A DNA stretch of 64,000 nt from positions 917,501 through 981,500 of the forward strand of contig OY811971.1 of NCBI GenBank assembly GCA_963681505.1. The letters run 5' to 3'. The translations under genes were made by a program, and so were the position numbers. A model generated the notes under the pieces. The model ran no database searches and was not told the DNA's origin. It worked only from the letters and a program-made list of their open reading frames with translations. How positions within the stretch are numbered: the stretch's first letter is position 1; each line of letters starts with the position of its first letter. This DNA comes from Eunapius fragilis. Its lineage: Eukaryota > Porifera > Demospongiae > Spongillida > Spongillidae. Below, in pieces: positions 1 to 10,250 of the stretch.

Positions 1-1459
1 CCTAGTCAAAGAATAGCTTGACTCTTCATTACATGCATGTCTGTTATGGAATATCCACAAGCCTTAGCAACCACATCAGTCGGAATGACAACACTGTAAT
101 GATGGTCTCCAGAGTGAACCTTGTGCATAACTTAGGGACTAACTACCTGAGAATTAAAATCTATTAAGTGCTGGATCAGCAAACAAAATAGAAAGCTTTC
201 ATTGGTGGAGTCAGGGATTACAGTGAGTGCAGAACAAGAATCACAGCTGGCCTAGCAATCATTTGTATGGCATTAGCTGCACAACACCCATAAAAGCAAC
301 TACAAAAAAATATGAAACAACTTTGCTTATACATACATGCATGTAAATGGTGCATTAGGCTTCTACTGCAAACTATATCTCCAGGAAGAGGTCGGAGGCA
401 AGAAACCTCAAAGGGGCCGGGTTGAGATAGCTCTCCATTTTTACTGCCATTCTTCTGGCAGAAAGAAGATACAAGAAGACACCTATATGTGTTCCACATT
501 GATGGAAAAGCTTGGGTGCATGGATAGCTTAAATAAGATGATATTTATAAATCAACTCGCTATACTTAGTTAGGCTCACCCTGCATGACATCTAAATCCC
601 CAGTGATGAAGTATGGTATGGATCAAGCTTGGACCTCTGCAAGGATGGAGAGGCACAATAATGTTAACTATACATTACAGGTGCAAGGTTTCTACTTGAT
701 CTTTATCAGGTGAATCAGGCACTATGTACCCCACAGCATTGGAATATCAAAACACCATGCATTTCCATTTCCATCACTATATAGTTGTCAACGACCTACC
801 AGGTTTCACACCTGACACCTTGAAACGTTTATGCACTCACTTTAAAAGTTAGTTATCGATTAATACATCTGATTCAGTCTTGCTGCCTAAACAACATCAG
901 CTGAACATTGAATGCCTGTATAAATGCTGCATGACTTTTTAACCTTTAGCTCTTAATGCCATTCACCTAGTTAACATCACCTTCATTACATGCACTAGGC
1001 TTGTATAAACGTGGCAGGATTCAGTCAGTCTCCTTCCTGCTTGCAGAATAAGGAATCAAATCCACGTAGCATCCATGCATAATTGCATGCACAGAATAAT
1101 ATATACCGACATATAAGAGATGCAGTTGCAGAACTACAATGCGCGCAGTGTGTGATGGAGCACCTTATCAACATCGTGTCAAAAGATGTGGCAGCAATAC
1201 CACAATCAACGAAGATTGAACTTTCAGGACTATACCTATCGTTGTGCTTGACACGGCGTTAAAACTCTTGTAAAATCAGCGATATTTGACGATCTGTAGC
1301 GCCATCATTTCAGCCGGCCGCACTTAGTCTATACGCTATCTAGGTAGTCTTAACCTTCCGCTACCTAATCACGCTTAGCTTTTTCCTAGGAAAATCGGCA
1401 GTGGTCCACTGTTCACTTCTTTGTGGAGTATATCCAACTGAGGTACTCGGCTTGCGAGC
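1..1459. other. No supportable gene
   Basis: Moderately AT-rich DNA rich in short ATGCAT words. Only short ORFs (under about 95 codons) occur; I see no recognisable domain and no repeat boundary. Confidence 0.5.
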
Positions 1460-1468
1460 GCTAGTGGG

Positions 1469-2257
1469 TAGTCTCATACCCAGACCCATGTTTTCACAGC
1501 TGCGGGTGGATTACATCACCGCTACGTGAAAAGTAGGTCTGGTAAAGTCCTGTACTCTGTTCTGTCCAGCAATTATATAACATGTCGTAAGACGCAGCAT
1601 GAATGTCATTATACGCACGTAAACTACTTAACCGTTCAATACGTTATACGTCATGTTGTTTGGATCCGAAAATGGCGTCTTCTGGGTCGACTAGTTTCAT
1701 TGTTAATATTGACCCCCGATGAGCGTTCTTCATGTAACCAGCTGGCTTAGAACACTCACCGAGTAAAGCGCTACAGCTTTTGATATAACAGGCACGTAGC
1801 AAACATCAATTACCATCGAGCGTGCCATTCGAAGATTAGACGGTCATCAAACCACGAAATTGTGTTCCTGTACTGTAGTGGTGTTAGTAAGCTTAGTAGG
1901 GGCTTTGTAAGGTGTTCTAAACCACAGCTAGTACAAACAGCGTCCAATATTAGGCATGAAAAAAATCAATCATCGCACCCATTCTGCTTCTTGTATAACT
2001 ACCTGCCTTTCTTTCAGCTTCGGATGCGCCAATTCGATCGCTCTCTCTCTCTCTCTACATTTGCGTCGGTAATTGCTAATTAATCAAACGATAATGACCA
2101 ATTAACGCATACCTCAAATCTGATTGGTTCCCCAACATTCTGGGGAAGCTGGACAGAATATTGAGTACATGTACAGGACTTTACCAGACCCACTTTTCAA
2201 GTAGCGGTGATGTAATCCACCCGCAGCAGTGAAAACATGGGTCTGGGTACGAGACTA
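1469..2257. mobile_element. Mutator-like non-autonomous element, long TIRs, 9-bp TSD
   Basis: The left arm (from 1469) and right arm (ending 2257) are inverted copies over roughly 100 bp, starting TAGTCTCRTACCCAGACCC and continuing through matching blocks to about 1571 and from about 2150. The 9-mer GCTAGTGGG lies immediately outside both ends (1460-1468 and 2258-2266) and reads as a target-site duplication. Long TIRs plus a 9-bp TSD are the signature of Mutator-like elements; that class call is inference, because the 790-bp body holds no transposase. A TA/GTCTC...GAGAC/TA reading (TA duplication) is the alternative, but it leaves the 9-bp direct repeat unexplained. Confidence 0.75.
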
Positions 2258-2296
2258 GCTAGTGGGCGCTACAGAGTTGTGGCACAAAATTTATAC

Positions 2297-3511
2297 CAGA
2301 GATAATATATAGCGGGATTGGAAGCGGAGGCACTTAACACTAATTAACGCGGGATGTCCGAGGAAAGGAAACGAAGCCATATAGTTTAGTACATGTACGC
2401 GAACTACGGAGTAACTTTTTTGTAACTGCCACTTGTGACTAAACATATTCAGAACAAAAAATGTGTGCACGTGATTGGGGGGGGGGGGGGGAGGGAGTTT
2501 CAGTTCAGTCCTACTTTGCACAAACACAATGGTGTCATGGAGGCAATAACCCACTGTGGTGGCAGTTTAAGAATGCTCAATCGGTGAGAGAGGAAGTTCA
2601 CAGATGTCACTAGGCCATTCATATACAAGGATATTGGTAATGACACCGTGAGCTGAGTGACAGGCTGATCAAAAGAACCAGAGTGCTGTGGAGCATTAGG
2701 CAAGGAAGATGAACAAAAAACACTTGGATATAGCTGCACAGATACAGCAGCACGTGGAATGGAGACAGTGAGGACTTTGGGTTTCTGTCTTTCCAGGCTT
2801 TTCTTTCTTCTTCCTAGCCTTAGTTTTCTCCTGCTCATGTCTGGTCTGCTGAATGCATCAGGACAATAAGTAACAGTAACTATCATGAATAACCCACCAT
2901 TACACGTATAATCATTGATGCGTGATACAGATAGCGACGAATCTAGTAGACACAAAGCGCAACCTAGAAACAAGAGAACCTCACTAAGACACACTTTAGG
3001 CTTTGCACTATAAGGAAAAAAAATACTGCGACTGCTTTGCTCTTTAACTTACAAAGATAACCTTCCGTAATCGTAAAGGGTCAAAACCCATGGAAGTCCA
3101 CTCAGAAGCGTCCCATAGGATTAAAAAACATCTTAGTACACAATAAAAACGCAGCCAATCATTTCTAGCACAAATGCAAGACCATAGCATCACTACACAA
3201 ATAGCTAACCCCAACGAAAGAAAAAAACCATACTTTTTCTACTTTGACACCGTAAAACTGTCGCGACAAAGCTTTATTACCGCATAAAGTGTATTTATAG
3301 TTTCAAGTAGATTCACTGGGCTATCGATCTGTAGCATCAGCTGAATATTACAGCGTACCTTCAAGGAGATCCAAGCTAAAGTTCGACAGTGACTTCCCAA
3401 AAATCCACCCCTTTTCACAAGTTCAGAGGTGCGATTATCACTACCTCGGATGTCCCGCGCAAAAGTATAGCACACGTGATTCGCTTCCAATCCCTCTATA
3501 TATTATCTCTG
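2297..3511. mobile_element. TIR element, CAGAGATAATATATAG ends, 7-bp TSD
   Basis: The left end reads CAGAGATAATATATAG followed by GGGATTGGAAGC; the right end is its inverted form ending ATTATCTCTG at 3511. TTTATAC flanks both sides (2290-2296, 3512-3518). The same ends recur at 27882-27991 (TSD GTTATAC) and 52978-53871 (TSD ATTTGAT), so this is a family of at least three insertions of very different length (1215, 110 and 894 bp). Subterminal sequence near the left end (AACACTAATTAACGCGG) is shared with the 53-kb copy. No transposase is recognised. The superfamily is uncertain; CAGAG ends recall hAT, but the duplications read as 7 bp. Confidence 0.8.
2500..2994 (-). CDS. Hypothetical 164-aa ORF with signal-like N terminus, inside a transposon
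   Basis: I do not recognise this ORF. It opens with an ATG followed by a hydrophobic stretch (VLLFLGCALCLL) that could be a signal peptide, then a basic cluster (SRRKLRLGRRKKS at about residues 54-66) and a Ser/Pro-rich remainder without domain motifs. It lies wholly inside the 2297-3511 element, so it could be a captured host exon, a decayed element gene or chance. The 894-bp family member at 53 kb does not contain a recognisable equivalent. There is no visible promoter or splice support. Confidence 0.22.
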   Translation of the reverse strand: MCLSEVLLFLGCALCLLDSSLSVSRINDYTCNGGLFMIVTVTYCPDAFSRPDMSRRKLRLGRRKKSLERQKPKVLTVSIPRAAVSVQLYPSVFCSSSLPNAPQHSGSFDQPVTQLTVSLPISLYMNGLVTSVNFLSHRLSILKLPPQWVIASMTPLCLCKVGLN

Positions 3512-3705
3512 TTTATACGATGGATAGATAAAAGGTATGTCTATACTACAATGGCTATTACATGTCGGTGCAACAAGTACAGTCCTTATATAGCTCGAAA
3601 ATACAAAGTGCTTGGTTAGGTCATGATGCATGATGTCATCATTTCAGGGGCGTAGGTCTTATTGTCCAACATTGAATGGGCCGCAAACAGTTGTGAATCG
3701 ATATC

Positions 3706-3835
3706 GTTCCTCCGCCTACGTCATTATATAATGACGTAGGGGAAGGAAACTATAAAGGCGATAGCTATGTAAGGAGCTGTACCACGCCCAACCTACAATC
3801 AGGAATGACAGACGAAGGTGCAGCAGGGGCGGATA
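3706..3835. repeat. Half-copy of the CGCCTACGTCATTATATAATG palindromic repeat
   Basis: Shares CCTCCGCCTACGTCATTATA, the following palindrome, and the downstream block ending CACGCCCAACCTACAATGACAG-like with the copies at 4434 and 31673. Here only the centre and one arm are present. It runs into CAGGGGCGGATAC (from about 3825), which looks like the end of another repeat. Confidence 0.7.
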
Positions 3836-3879
3836 CACGATTTTCCAAAAGGGGGGTTTGAGACTTGAGACCCGCGATA

Positions 3880-4250
3880 CGAAATACGGGAGGGAGGTTG
3901 GGGGGGAGGGGGGGGGGGGGGGGTGCTGTCCGCTGATTGGGGGTTGTGCGTTCATGAGGCCAGGGCAGCACAGTTGTGCATGGGCCCAGGGTTAGTGTGG
4001 GACCAGAGCTGGTTGTGAGGCATGATTGTGGCAGGGCTGGTTGTGGAGTCAGGGATGGTAGTGGGACCAGAGCTGGTTGTGGGATCGTACGTGCGTGGGG
4101 TCAGGGCTGCATGGTTGTGCATGGGCCCAGGATTGGTTCTGAGGGTAGGGCTGGTTGTGCATGGGAACAGGGCTGGTTGTGCGTGGGGACGGGCTGGTGG
4201 GGGTAGAGCTGGTTGTACAGGGGGTCAGGACTAGTATGTGAGACCATGCA
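3880..4250. repeat. G-run plus degenerate GGCTGGTTGTG minisatellite
   Basis: A long G tract (about 3900-3923) is followed by a ragged array built on (G)GGCTGGTTGTG and CATGGGCCCAGG, units of roughly 20-35 bp, to about 4245. Short ORFs here are products of the repeat. Confidence 0.65.
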
Positions 4251-4433
4251 AGCATGCATGGACATTAGAATCTTTCATTTTCTACAATGCCAGTGTCTGT
4301 TGTGTAAAACAGTCCGTGCACAACTATAATGTAGTATTGTCAACCGTTTTGACTAGTTGCTAGGTCTCGTGTACGAACTGTTAACTTAAAAACTTATTTC
4401 AATGAAACAGTATTACAATCGTCCAAAACGTTA

Positions 4434-4765
4434 CGTCATTATATAATGACATAGGCGGAGGAAACTATAAAGACGATTGCTATGTAAGGACTGCACCACG
4501 CCCAACCTACAATGACAGACGAAGGTGCAGGATACCCACCGCGCCGGCTACCCTATCGAGCGAGAGAGAGCTTAAGTGGCAGAGGAGGAGGGGGCGGGGG
4601 GGGGGACGTCCTCTTAATAGTTATAGAGTATTATGCCACAGTTTAGAAAGTGGTTGCAATAGTATTGTGAGAGGAGAAGGCCTCATTAGGTAGGAGACAT
4701 TACGCGAGCTAAAGCTCTACATATGCACTCAAAAGAGGTGTATGCAGCGGGCTGATGACGGCGAT
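4434..4765. repeat. Dispersed palindromic repeat, second copy
   Basis: Begins at the ACGTCATTATATAATGACAT palindrome, continues through the same arm as 31790-31944 (CACGCCCAACCTACAATGAC, then ACGAAGGTGCAGGATACCCA) to AAGTGGCAGAG, and then shares a further 150 bp with 32160-32290 (CACAGTTTAGAAAGTGGTTG, CTCATTAGGTAGGAGAC). The repeat unit is therefore longer than the hairpin. Confidence 0.75.
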
Positions 4766-5348
4766 TTAAATGTATTACATGCATGGATTGGAATCCGTGG
4801 CATTTAACCCTCTCCATCCCTGTTTCATCCAGAGTTCGGTACCCCGTAGTATGGCAAATAAGAGTAATGGAGCCAGTGTTGCCGCGCGCGCGGTTGGACC
4901 GTTAACCGTGAAAACCGGCAATCAGCCGATACGGTTGGCCTGACCGTGTCCGTGACCGCCAGAAAAAATGCATGACGTAATACTGGTCGCGAACACTAAA
5001 CCGCCAGTTTTTTTTAGCAAAATAACCGGGAACCGTAAAAAATTTACACCGTTACCAAGTATACTTTTGCAGTACTCGTGATCGGAGCCTGTCATGCAGG
5101 ACCAGCATGGAGGTGTGAACAACTCAGGCAAAAGCCTGCCCCTGCCAGTGAGGTGTTGCTACTGACAAGCACATGCATGCCTAGCATTCATGTGATTACA
5201 TGTATATGCCAGTTTGGTGAATACTGTATAAAAGCACATGCATTGATTTTTCTTGCTATTGCCGTTTGTGTGCAAGATCTATTACAGAGCCGTTAGCCAT
5301 ACATACGTTGGCGCAAGCGCTTAAGTCCTCAAGTTTACAGTCATCCGG

Positions 5349-5663
5349 ATGGAGCAATCTGCAGGATCCAGATCTGAATCAGATGACATATCAGTCAGTG
5401 GTGCGGGAGAGCCTCCTGCTGCTAAGAAAGTGAAACAGTGCGGCCCTACTAGTGCAGAACTGAAACCTGCTGACGGTAAGGGTACATTCCATCCTTCTGT
5501 TCCTAAGTTTTTGAACGTGTGGCTGTGGAAGCACTATAAGCTCTCTACTCGCGCTAACTGCGACAAATGGGCTTTGTGTGCTTTATGCCAAAAGGGAGGT
5601 GAAACCGTTTGGATTCCTCGCAGTGATGGCTCTACTACAAGGATGAAAAAAACATCTCATTGA
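5349..5663 (+). pseudogene. hAT transposase N-terminal part (BED zinc finger)
   Basis: An ATG at 5349 opens 104 codons: an acidic/Ser-rich leader with AAKKVK, then at about residues 50-104 a BED-type DNA-binding finger pattern (aromatic WLWKHYKL, then WALCALCQKG with the C-x2-C pair, then TTRMKKTSH with a candidate distal His). It ends at a TGA at 5661-5663 where the middle of the transposase, including the catalytic DDE core, is missing. As it stands it could encode only a DNA-binding fragment, which in principle could compete with full transposase for element ends (inference). The call rests on the BED pattern and on the hAT dimerisation region just downstream. Confidence 0.75.
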
Positions 5664-5827
5664 TGTTCATAACTCTCAAGTACCTGGCTATTCCAGCTTC
5701 CAGTGCGCCCTCTGAGAGAGCATTCTCACAGCTAAAACTGATCGTGGAACGAAAAAGATGGCGCATGGATGGAGGAAGGGTGGAAAGAGTCATCTTTCTT
5801 CGATGTAACAAAAACTTCAACGTATAA
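5663..5827 (+). pseudogene. hAT transposase C-terminal dimerisation region
   Basis: In the frame starting at 5663 (the ATG overlaps the preceding TGA), the sequence reads KYLAIPASSAPSERAFS, the most conserved block of the hAT C-terminal dimerisation domain, and runs on for about 30 residues to a TAA at 5825-5827. It is joined almost directly to the BED-finger fragment but in another frame, so an internal deletion of well over 1 kb removed the catalytic core. Known of the family: this region mediates transposase oligomerisation. Confidence 0.85.
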
Positions 5828-6374
5828 CTAACTTTTAAACTTGTATAAACAGGCTATTTAAAATTATTATTCATGTGTTTATTAATATACATGTAAGTAT
5901 TATTTATCGCAAACACTCACGCATCTGGTTCGTCCGTAACTGTCTAGATTTTCCCGGTAACCGTCAACTTTGACCGGATGGATTGTAAACGGTCAGCTAT
6001 CGTCCATGAACGTGACCGGGATGATCCGGTACGGTTCGCAGTGATCGTGACCGGATCGATCGCGGCTGACCGCGGCAACACTGAATGGAGCGCCTAGCCC
6101 AATGATTGACGAGGCAAGCAACACTGAGATAGTGAAAGAAAGTAACTGGGATAGTATCATTAAGGCATCGTTAAAAAGGCCAGAGGCGATAAGGTTGCAG
6201 ATAGACCTTCATATTTTTTCACAATTCATCTAAGAAATACCCTTATGAAGTTCTCCTAAACATATTCTTGCGATGATCGCGGAAACGGCGCCTGCTCTTT
6301 TTTTACTTTCGGGCCGTTTCGGCATTTATCTCTCTATAGCTTATTAAGGTATACTCAAATAAATGCAACGTTTA

Positions 6375-7712
6375 CACAGGGAAAAAACGCGTCGAATCTT
6401 ATTTGATTGTGAGAACGATTTTACAGTTGATTTATTTGATTTACTTATGATTTGAAATCAAATTTAGATTTATTTAGATTCTATATCACACGAATGATTT
6501 CGTGTTCGATTTGATATCTGTTTTTGCCCGGAAAATGTGCACCAAATCCTGTTTGATTATGGGCTGGATTTTTCACATGATTAGCTTCAGATTGGGAATT
6601 AATGAGTGATTTTAAGAAATTAAAAATTTCCACACCGTAAATCATCCGATGTCTTCGCACAGTCGAGTACGAAAAGGTATACCGTCGCTTGCGCCATGTA
6701 CAATCGCACGAATGGAGAGAGTATTTCTTAGGCATTTTGCTTGGGTATGGTATTGTGATTACAAGCTCATTAAATATGCATTTATCCCAAATATATTTAT
6801 TTTTATTATAATTATATACTACTATTCTAACAGACAATCTATACCGTCCTTATGAAGGTCGAAAGGTAAAAAGCCGTTCCGATCGACTCACGTAAGATAT
6901 ATTCAATGGTTTTGATGCATGATATAAAATCAAATTCCCCTGCATGCTGCACGCGACAAAGCAGTCAAAGAGGCCTTGCAAAAAGAAGACGTACTACCGC
7001 AAGACATAGAAGGAATAAAAAGCTGAGAGCTGCTGTGCCAGCACTATTAGACAACGTACAAGATAGGGACCCCCCGCATGCAGAGGATGTGGATGAAGAA
7101 ATTTTGCAAGCTTCTATTCAAAAAGCGCGACAGAACAGCATTGCAATCGCACGCATTGCGTGTGGTGCAAAGAGGGCAGCACGAGCGGCCCAGCTTCCTG
7201 ATCCAGATCCGCATCTCATTCGTGAGCTCAGTTGTAACGAGGACTTGGCGGAACGTTCCTCGGAAGGTGTATCAGATGACTCAGAGAACTAGCTGAAGGA
7301 TGAAATGCTTGGACAATGCAAAGTTGAAACTGTATAACAGTTGTGCACGCGCATGTGATTTGAGCGCAAATCTGACATAAATCCATTGTTTAAATTTTTT
7401 AAAATTTGCAATAGGATTTAAAGTTAGAATCGCATGCGAAATCGGTCGCTGATTGCTCCTTAGATTTTTCAGATGAATTTTGCATGAAATCATCCACAAA
7501 ACCCTATGAAATATCCTATTTGATTCATCAATGTATTACATTATTGATTTTGAGTATTTCTCAGATATAAAATCAAATACAGATTCATTATTGGATTCAC
7601 GAACGATTTATCATCTGGAAGTCTATTCAATCTTATATGATTTAATGCATGATTAGTAGGAACAAATCTTGTGACAAATCTTTTTTGGATTTGACGTTTT
7701 TTTTTCCCTGTG
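6375..7712. mobile_element. TIR element with CACAGGGAAAAAA ends and TTA duplication
   Basis: The left end CACAGGGAAAAAACGCGTC and the right end GACG(T)nCCCTGTG are inverted; TTA flanks both sides (6372-6374, 7713-7715). Both subterminal regions (6380-6500 and 7500-7690) are packed with GATTTGAT/AAATCAAAT words in both orientations. A 3-bp TTA duplication suits PIF/Harbinger, while CAC ends with 3-bp TSDs also fit CACTA types, so I leave the superfamily open. A related left end (CAGGGAGA, an A tract, then GCGTCGAATC) occurs at about 10092. Confidence 0.65.
6906..7292 (+). CDS. Basic/acidic 128-aa ORF inside the 6375-7712 element
   Basis: I do not recognise it. Residues about 15-40 are strongly basic (KRRRTTARHRRNKK, nuclear-localisation-like), followed by an acidic and Ala-rich helical stretch and an acidic tail ending SSEGVSDDSEN. 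It lies centrally between the TIRs, so it may be the remains of an element-encoded DNA-binding protein or part of an exon. There is no splice evidence and no catalytic motif. Confidence 0.3.
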   Translation: MVLMHDIKSNSPACCTRQSSQRGLAKRRRTTARHRRNKKLRAAVPALLDNVQDRDPPHAEDVDEEILQASIQKARQNSIAIARIACGAKRAARAAQLPDPDPHLIRELSCNEDLAERSSEGVSDDSEN

Positions 7713-7715
7713 TTA

Positions 7716-8640
7716 CTAATTACGTAAAAAAGTATAAACAGTCCAAAACATAATCTCCCAGTGAAGAAATCATTCATGAATATACAGTATGTTTTTATAA
7801 AGCTAGATGTGTAAGGGAATGCAGCTAGCCTGACACAAATCACACCACTAAAATTTACGTTTACATGCGATCACTGCACTGATGCGATAGGTCACGAAAG
7901 CTTGGTAGTCCTTTCTGCAAAAGTACATCTCCCAGTGGGCGTTGGTGCGCTCTGTAGAAATTCAGTCAGACAGAAGCCTAGTACGCACGCGAAGCGAGGT
8001 AGCCTGATACAAAGGCCGTGCGAGCCAACGATAATGTAGTTTCCCGCGCGTTATTCCGCCCCATTTTGTGCAAATAACGTCCTCGGATGTTTTTGATCAC
8101 AAATTAACGATTACTTGCGTATTTGTAAAGCTTAGAACCATTGTAATTATGTAGAGCAAAACACAACATAACTTACAACAAAAACTGTCACTGGTCCGGT
8201 CTGCGAACGAGGATGGTGACAAATAGTGATTGTACGGCGGGCACGTAATACTTGGTCAAACCCCAAAACGTTTGATTCGCAACTTAAAAACGGTCAACCA
8301 AGGAAGAAAGGGGAAGGAGAGGGGGGGAAGGGGGGGGGGGGGGGGGGGGGGGGGGGAGGATGGGTGGAGGGGTTCCGCAAATAATTCCACACTGCAACGA
8401 AGACTTCACCATGCACCACGTACTTTAACATTCTCTGGCATAACTTGATTTGGCCGGCTATGGACGCGGTCAAAGGGAATTTGTCTGTCCGTTCATGCTG
8501 AGTCGTTCTTTAGAGTGCCTCGTGGATCTAAAAATACAATTTCTTAGCTCCGTGCATCGAACTATAGTCCCTGGACACTTCACGCAGCGGCTCCGGCGCC
8601 AGCAAACATGCTCCCGCCAACCGTACAATACGCAGCTATT
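7716..8640. other. Intergenic; long G-run
   Basis: No gene is supported. A G-rich tract at about 8316-8357 includes an uninterrupted G run of more than 20 bases; the ORF through it is poly-Gly low complexity. Confidence 0.5.
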
Positions 8641-8644
8641 TTAA

Positions 8645-8998
8645 AATAATCTGAACCTGCGTCAGCAGGTTCAATATAGGATTGATTGAGGAATGATGAA
8701 TGTCATTAAAATTTTTAAATCGCGTCGGGAGGGACAACGGAGAAACGGATCACTTATCTCGTTGCAGCAATCGAACGACAACACCTAGATCTACGTTTTC
8801 ATGCTAGTTTCATGTCATTAAACTATGCGCTTCCAGACAAACAAAGAACCTGCTTCTCGTGCCCATTCCCAAAAAAAATGTTCGTCGTCGTCGTCGTCTT
8901 CCTTAGGAAGGTATAACTCGAGCTACGAACGGTTTTAAAGAACGACAATAGTACCAATCTCTTCAGAATTTACCGGCACGTTATCCTAGCATGTCATT
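8645..8998. repeat. Dispersed repeat 'A' (copy 1)
   Basis: Starts TCTGAACCTGCGTCAGCAGG and runs through GGACAACGGAGAAACGGATC, a CGT/CTT triplet run and GTATAACTCGAGCTA to ACCGGCACGTTATCC. It is collinear with 54448-54900 and, in its 3' half, with about 52780-52900. In two of these cases a foldback element follows closely, so A plus foldback may be one composite unit. Confidence 0.8.
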
Positions 8999-9121
8999 TG
9001 GACACATATCACATCTAGAAAGAAACTACAGCGAGAAATACCCTATTTTGTTGCAAGTTCTATGGCCATCTAGCAAGTTCTAGCAAGTTCTTAATAAAAA
9101 AAAGAAAAAAAAACTTATGAA

Positions 9122-9418
9122 ACAAGTAAATAAAAACATTCTCTAACGAGAAAGTTGGTGGGCATATAGGATTGACAATGTTGGTGTAAAAAGCACGGAA
9201 ACAAGTGTGACAGAAATGTTACTGGAAAATTGAAATAGGCCTATATTTAGCCCAGTCACATTTAGGCAGCGCACGCCTGAGAAAACGGGCTATATATAGG
9301 CCTATTTCAATTTTCCAGTAACATTTCTGTCACACTTGTTTCCGTGCTTTTTACACCAACATTGTCAATCCTATATGCCCACCAACTTTCTCGTTAGAGA
9401 ATGTTTTTATTTACTTGT
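9122..9418. mobile_element. Foldback (hairpin) element, copy 1
   Basis: Nearly perfect inverted arms of about 130 bp, starting ACAAGTAAATAAAAACATTC, meet in a short loop around 9255-9295. The same family is present at 52924-54111 and 62442-62737, with arms that are internally matched to each other but diverged between copies (for example GTGTGACAG, GTCTTATCAG and GAGTGACAG at the same arm position). It is non-coding. The upstream A-rich flank ending ACTTATGA is shared with the other copies, so the true left boundary may be further out. Confidence 0.85.
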
Positions 9419-10085
9419 TATATTTTAATTCCTTCACAGCAAATAAATAATTCCCTTCCATGCAACCCATAATTTTTTTTAGCTATTCCTGTACAGCAGC
9501 TAGTGCATGTATAATGTAACATTGCTGCGAGATGGTCAGTGCAAGGTTACTTCAAGGTCATGCTCATGATCAGCCATCAAACCCGATAACAATATCATAT
9601 GATCCAAATGTATATGATATAAGCCGTTTTAACGGTTCGATTGTTGTAATACAAATACTATTAAAAACGTAAGCATTGAGCCCAACAACATTTAAAGAAT
9701 AGTAAGAACACTAACAAGTATTACAGAAAACAAGCATGGACAGAACGGCCCTAACATGGGCCCTAACCAGATTGTTTTAATTTTTTTTTTTGTTTATTAA
9801 TCCTTGGTTTGATACACCCGCGTACGATGCTCACGGGCTGGATACGCTCCATGTATAAATTATAATATGCCATATATAGGGATAAAAGTTCAGGAATGCA
9901 TGAATCAGGATCCCAAGCACCCTGATCATCCTGTGGCGTTCATGTGGACTGTCCATGATAGTACAGCTCATGCAAAGAAAGACTTTTTTAGTACATAAAC
10001 TCGCATGCTAATCAATTGAAACTAATATACAGTTTCTTCCATCAAGCAATCTCACACAGTTACTACAACTCATGCATGCGATCTT
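9419..10085. other. Intergenic, no feature seen
   Basis: AT-rich with a T tract at about 9780. No coding region, RNA gene or repeat boundary recognised. Confidence 0.4.
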
Positions 10086-10089
10086 AGGG

Positions 10090-10240
10090 GGCAGGGAGAA
10101 AAAAAAAAGCGTCGAATCATGTAGAAATCATTGCGTAATTGAACAGAAAATCACACATAATTCAACAAAACGTGCATGTGATTTGTACACGCGGGATATT
10201 TTGTTCAATCACGCAATGATTTCCACGCAATTTTCACTGT
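10090..10240. repeat. Hairpin repeat abutting the pseudogene
   Basis: Inverted arms (TAGAAATCATTGCGTAATTG near 10122 and its diverged inverse near 10207-10225) enclose a second short inversion. The left edge resembles the 6375 element's terminus, so this may be a truncated relative. Confidence 0.55.
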
Positions 10241-10250
10241 CCAAGCTTAA

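Larger units (their letters stand above)
4874..6083. mobile_element. hAT element with intact ends, internally deleted
   Basis: The ends are CAGTGTTGCCGCG and its inverse CGCGGCAACACTG. The 8-bp AATGGAGC is duplicated at 4866-4873 and 6084-6091, as expected of hAT insertion. Both subterminal regions (about 4890-5050 and 5930-6075) are dense in ACCGT/ACCGG words, likely transposase-binding motifs (inference). Between them lie only the start and the end of a BED-finger hAT transposase, so the element is a deletion derivative that needs transposase from elsewhere. The 93-bp insertion at 54537 has the same terminal 12 bp. Confidence 0.9.

Noticed and set aside
218..573. Overlapping ORFs on both strands near the window start
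   Set aside because: No domain, no codon or splice evidence; neither strand favoured.
8230..8448. Gly-rich 72-aa ORF
   Set aside because: Runs through a long G homopolymer; no other support.
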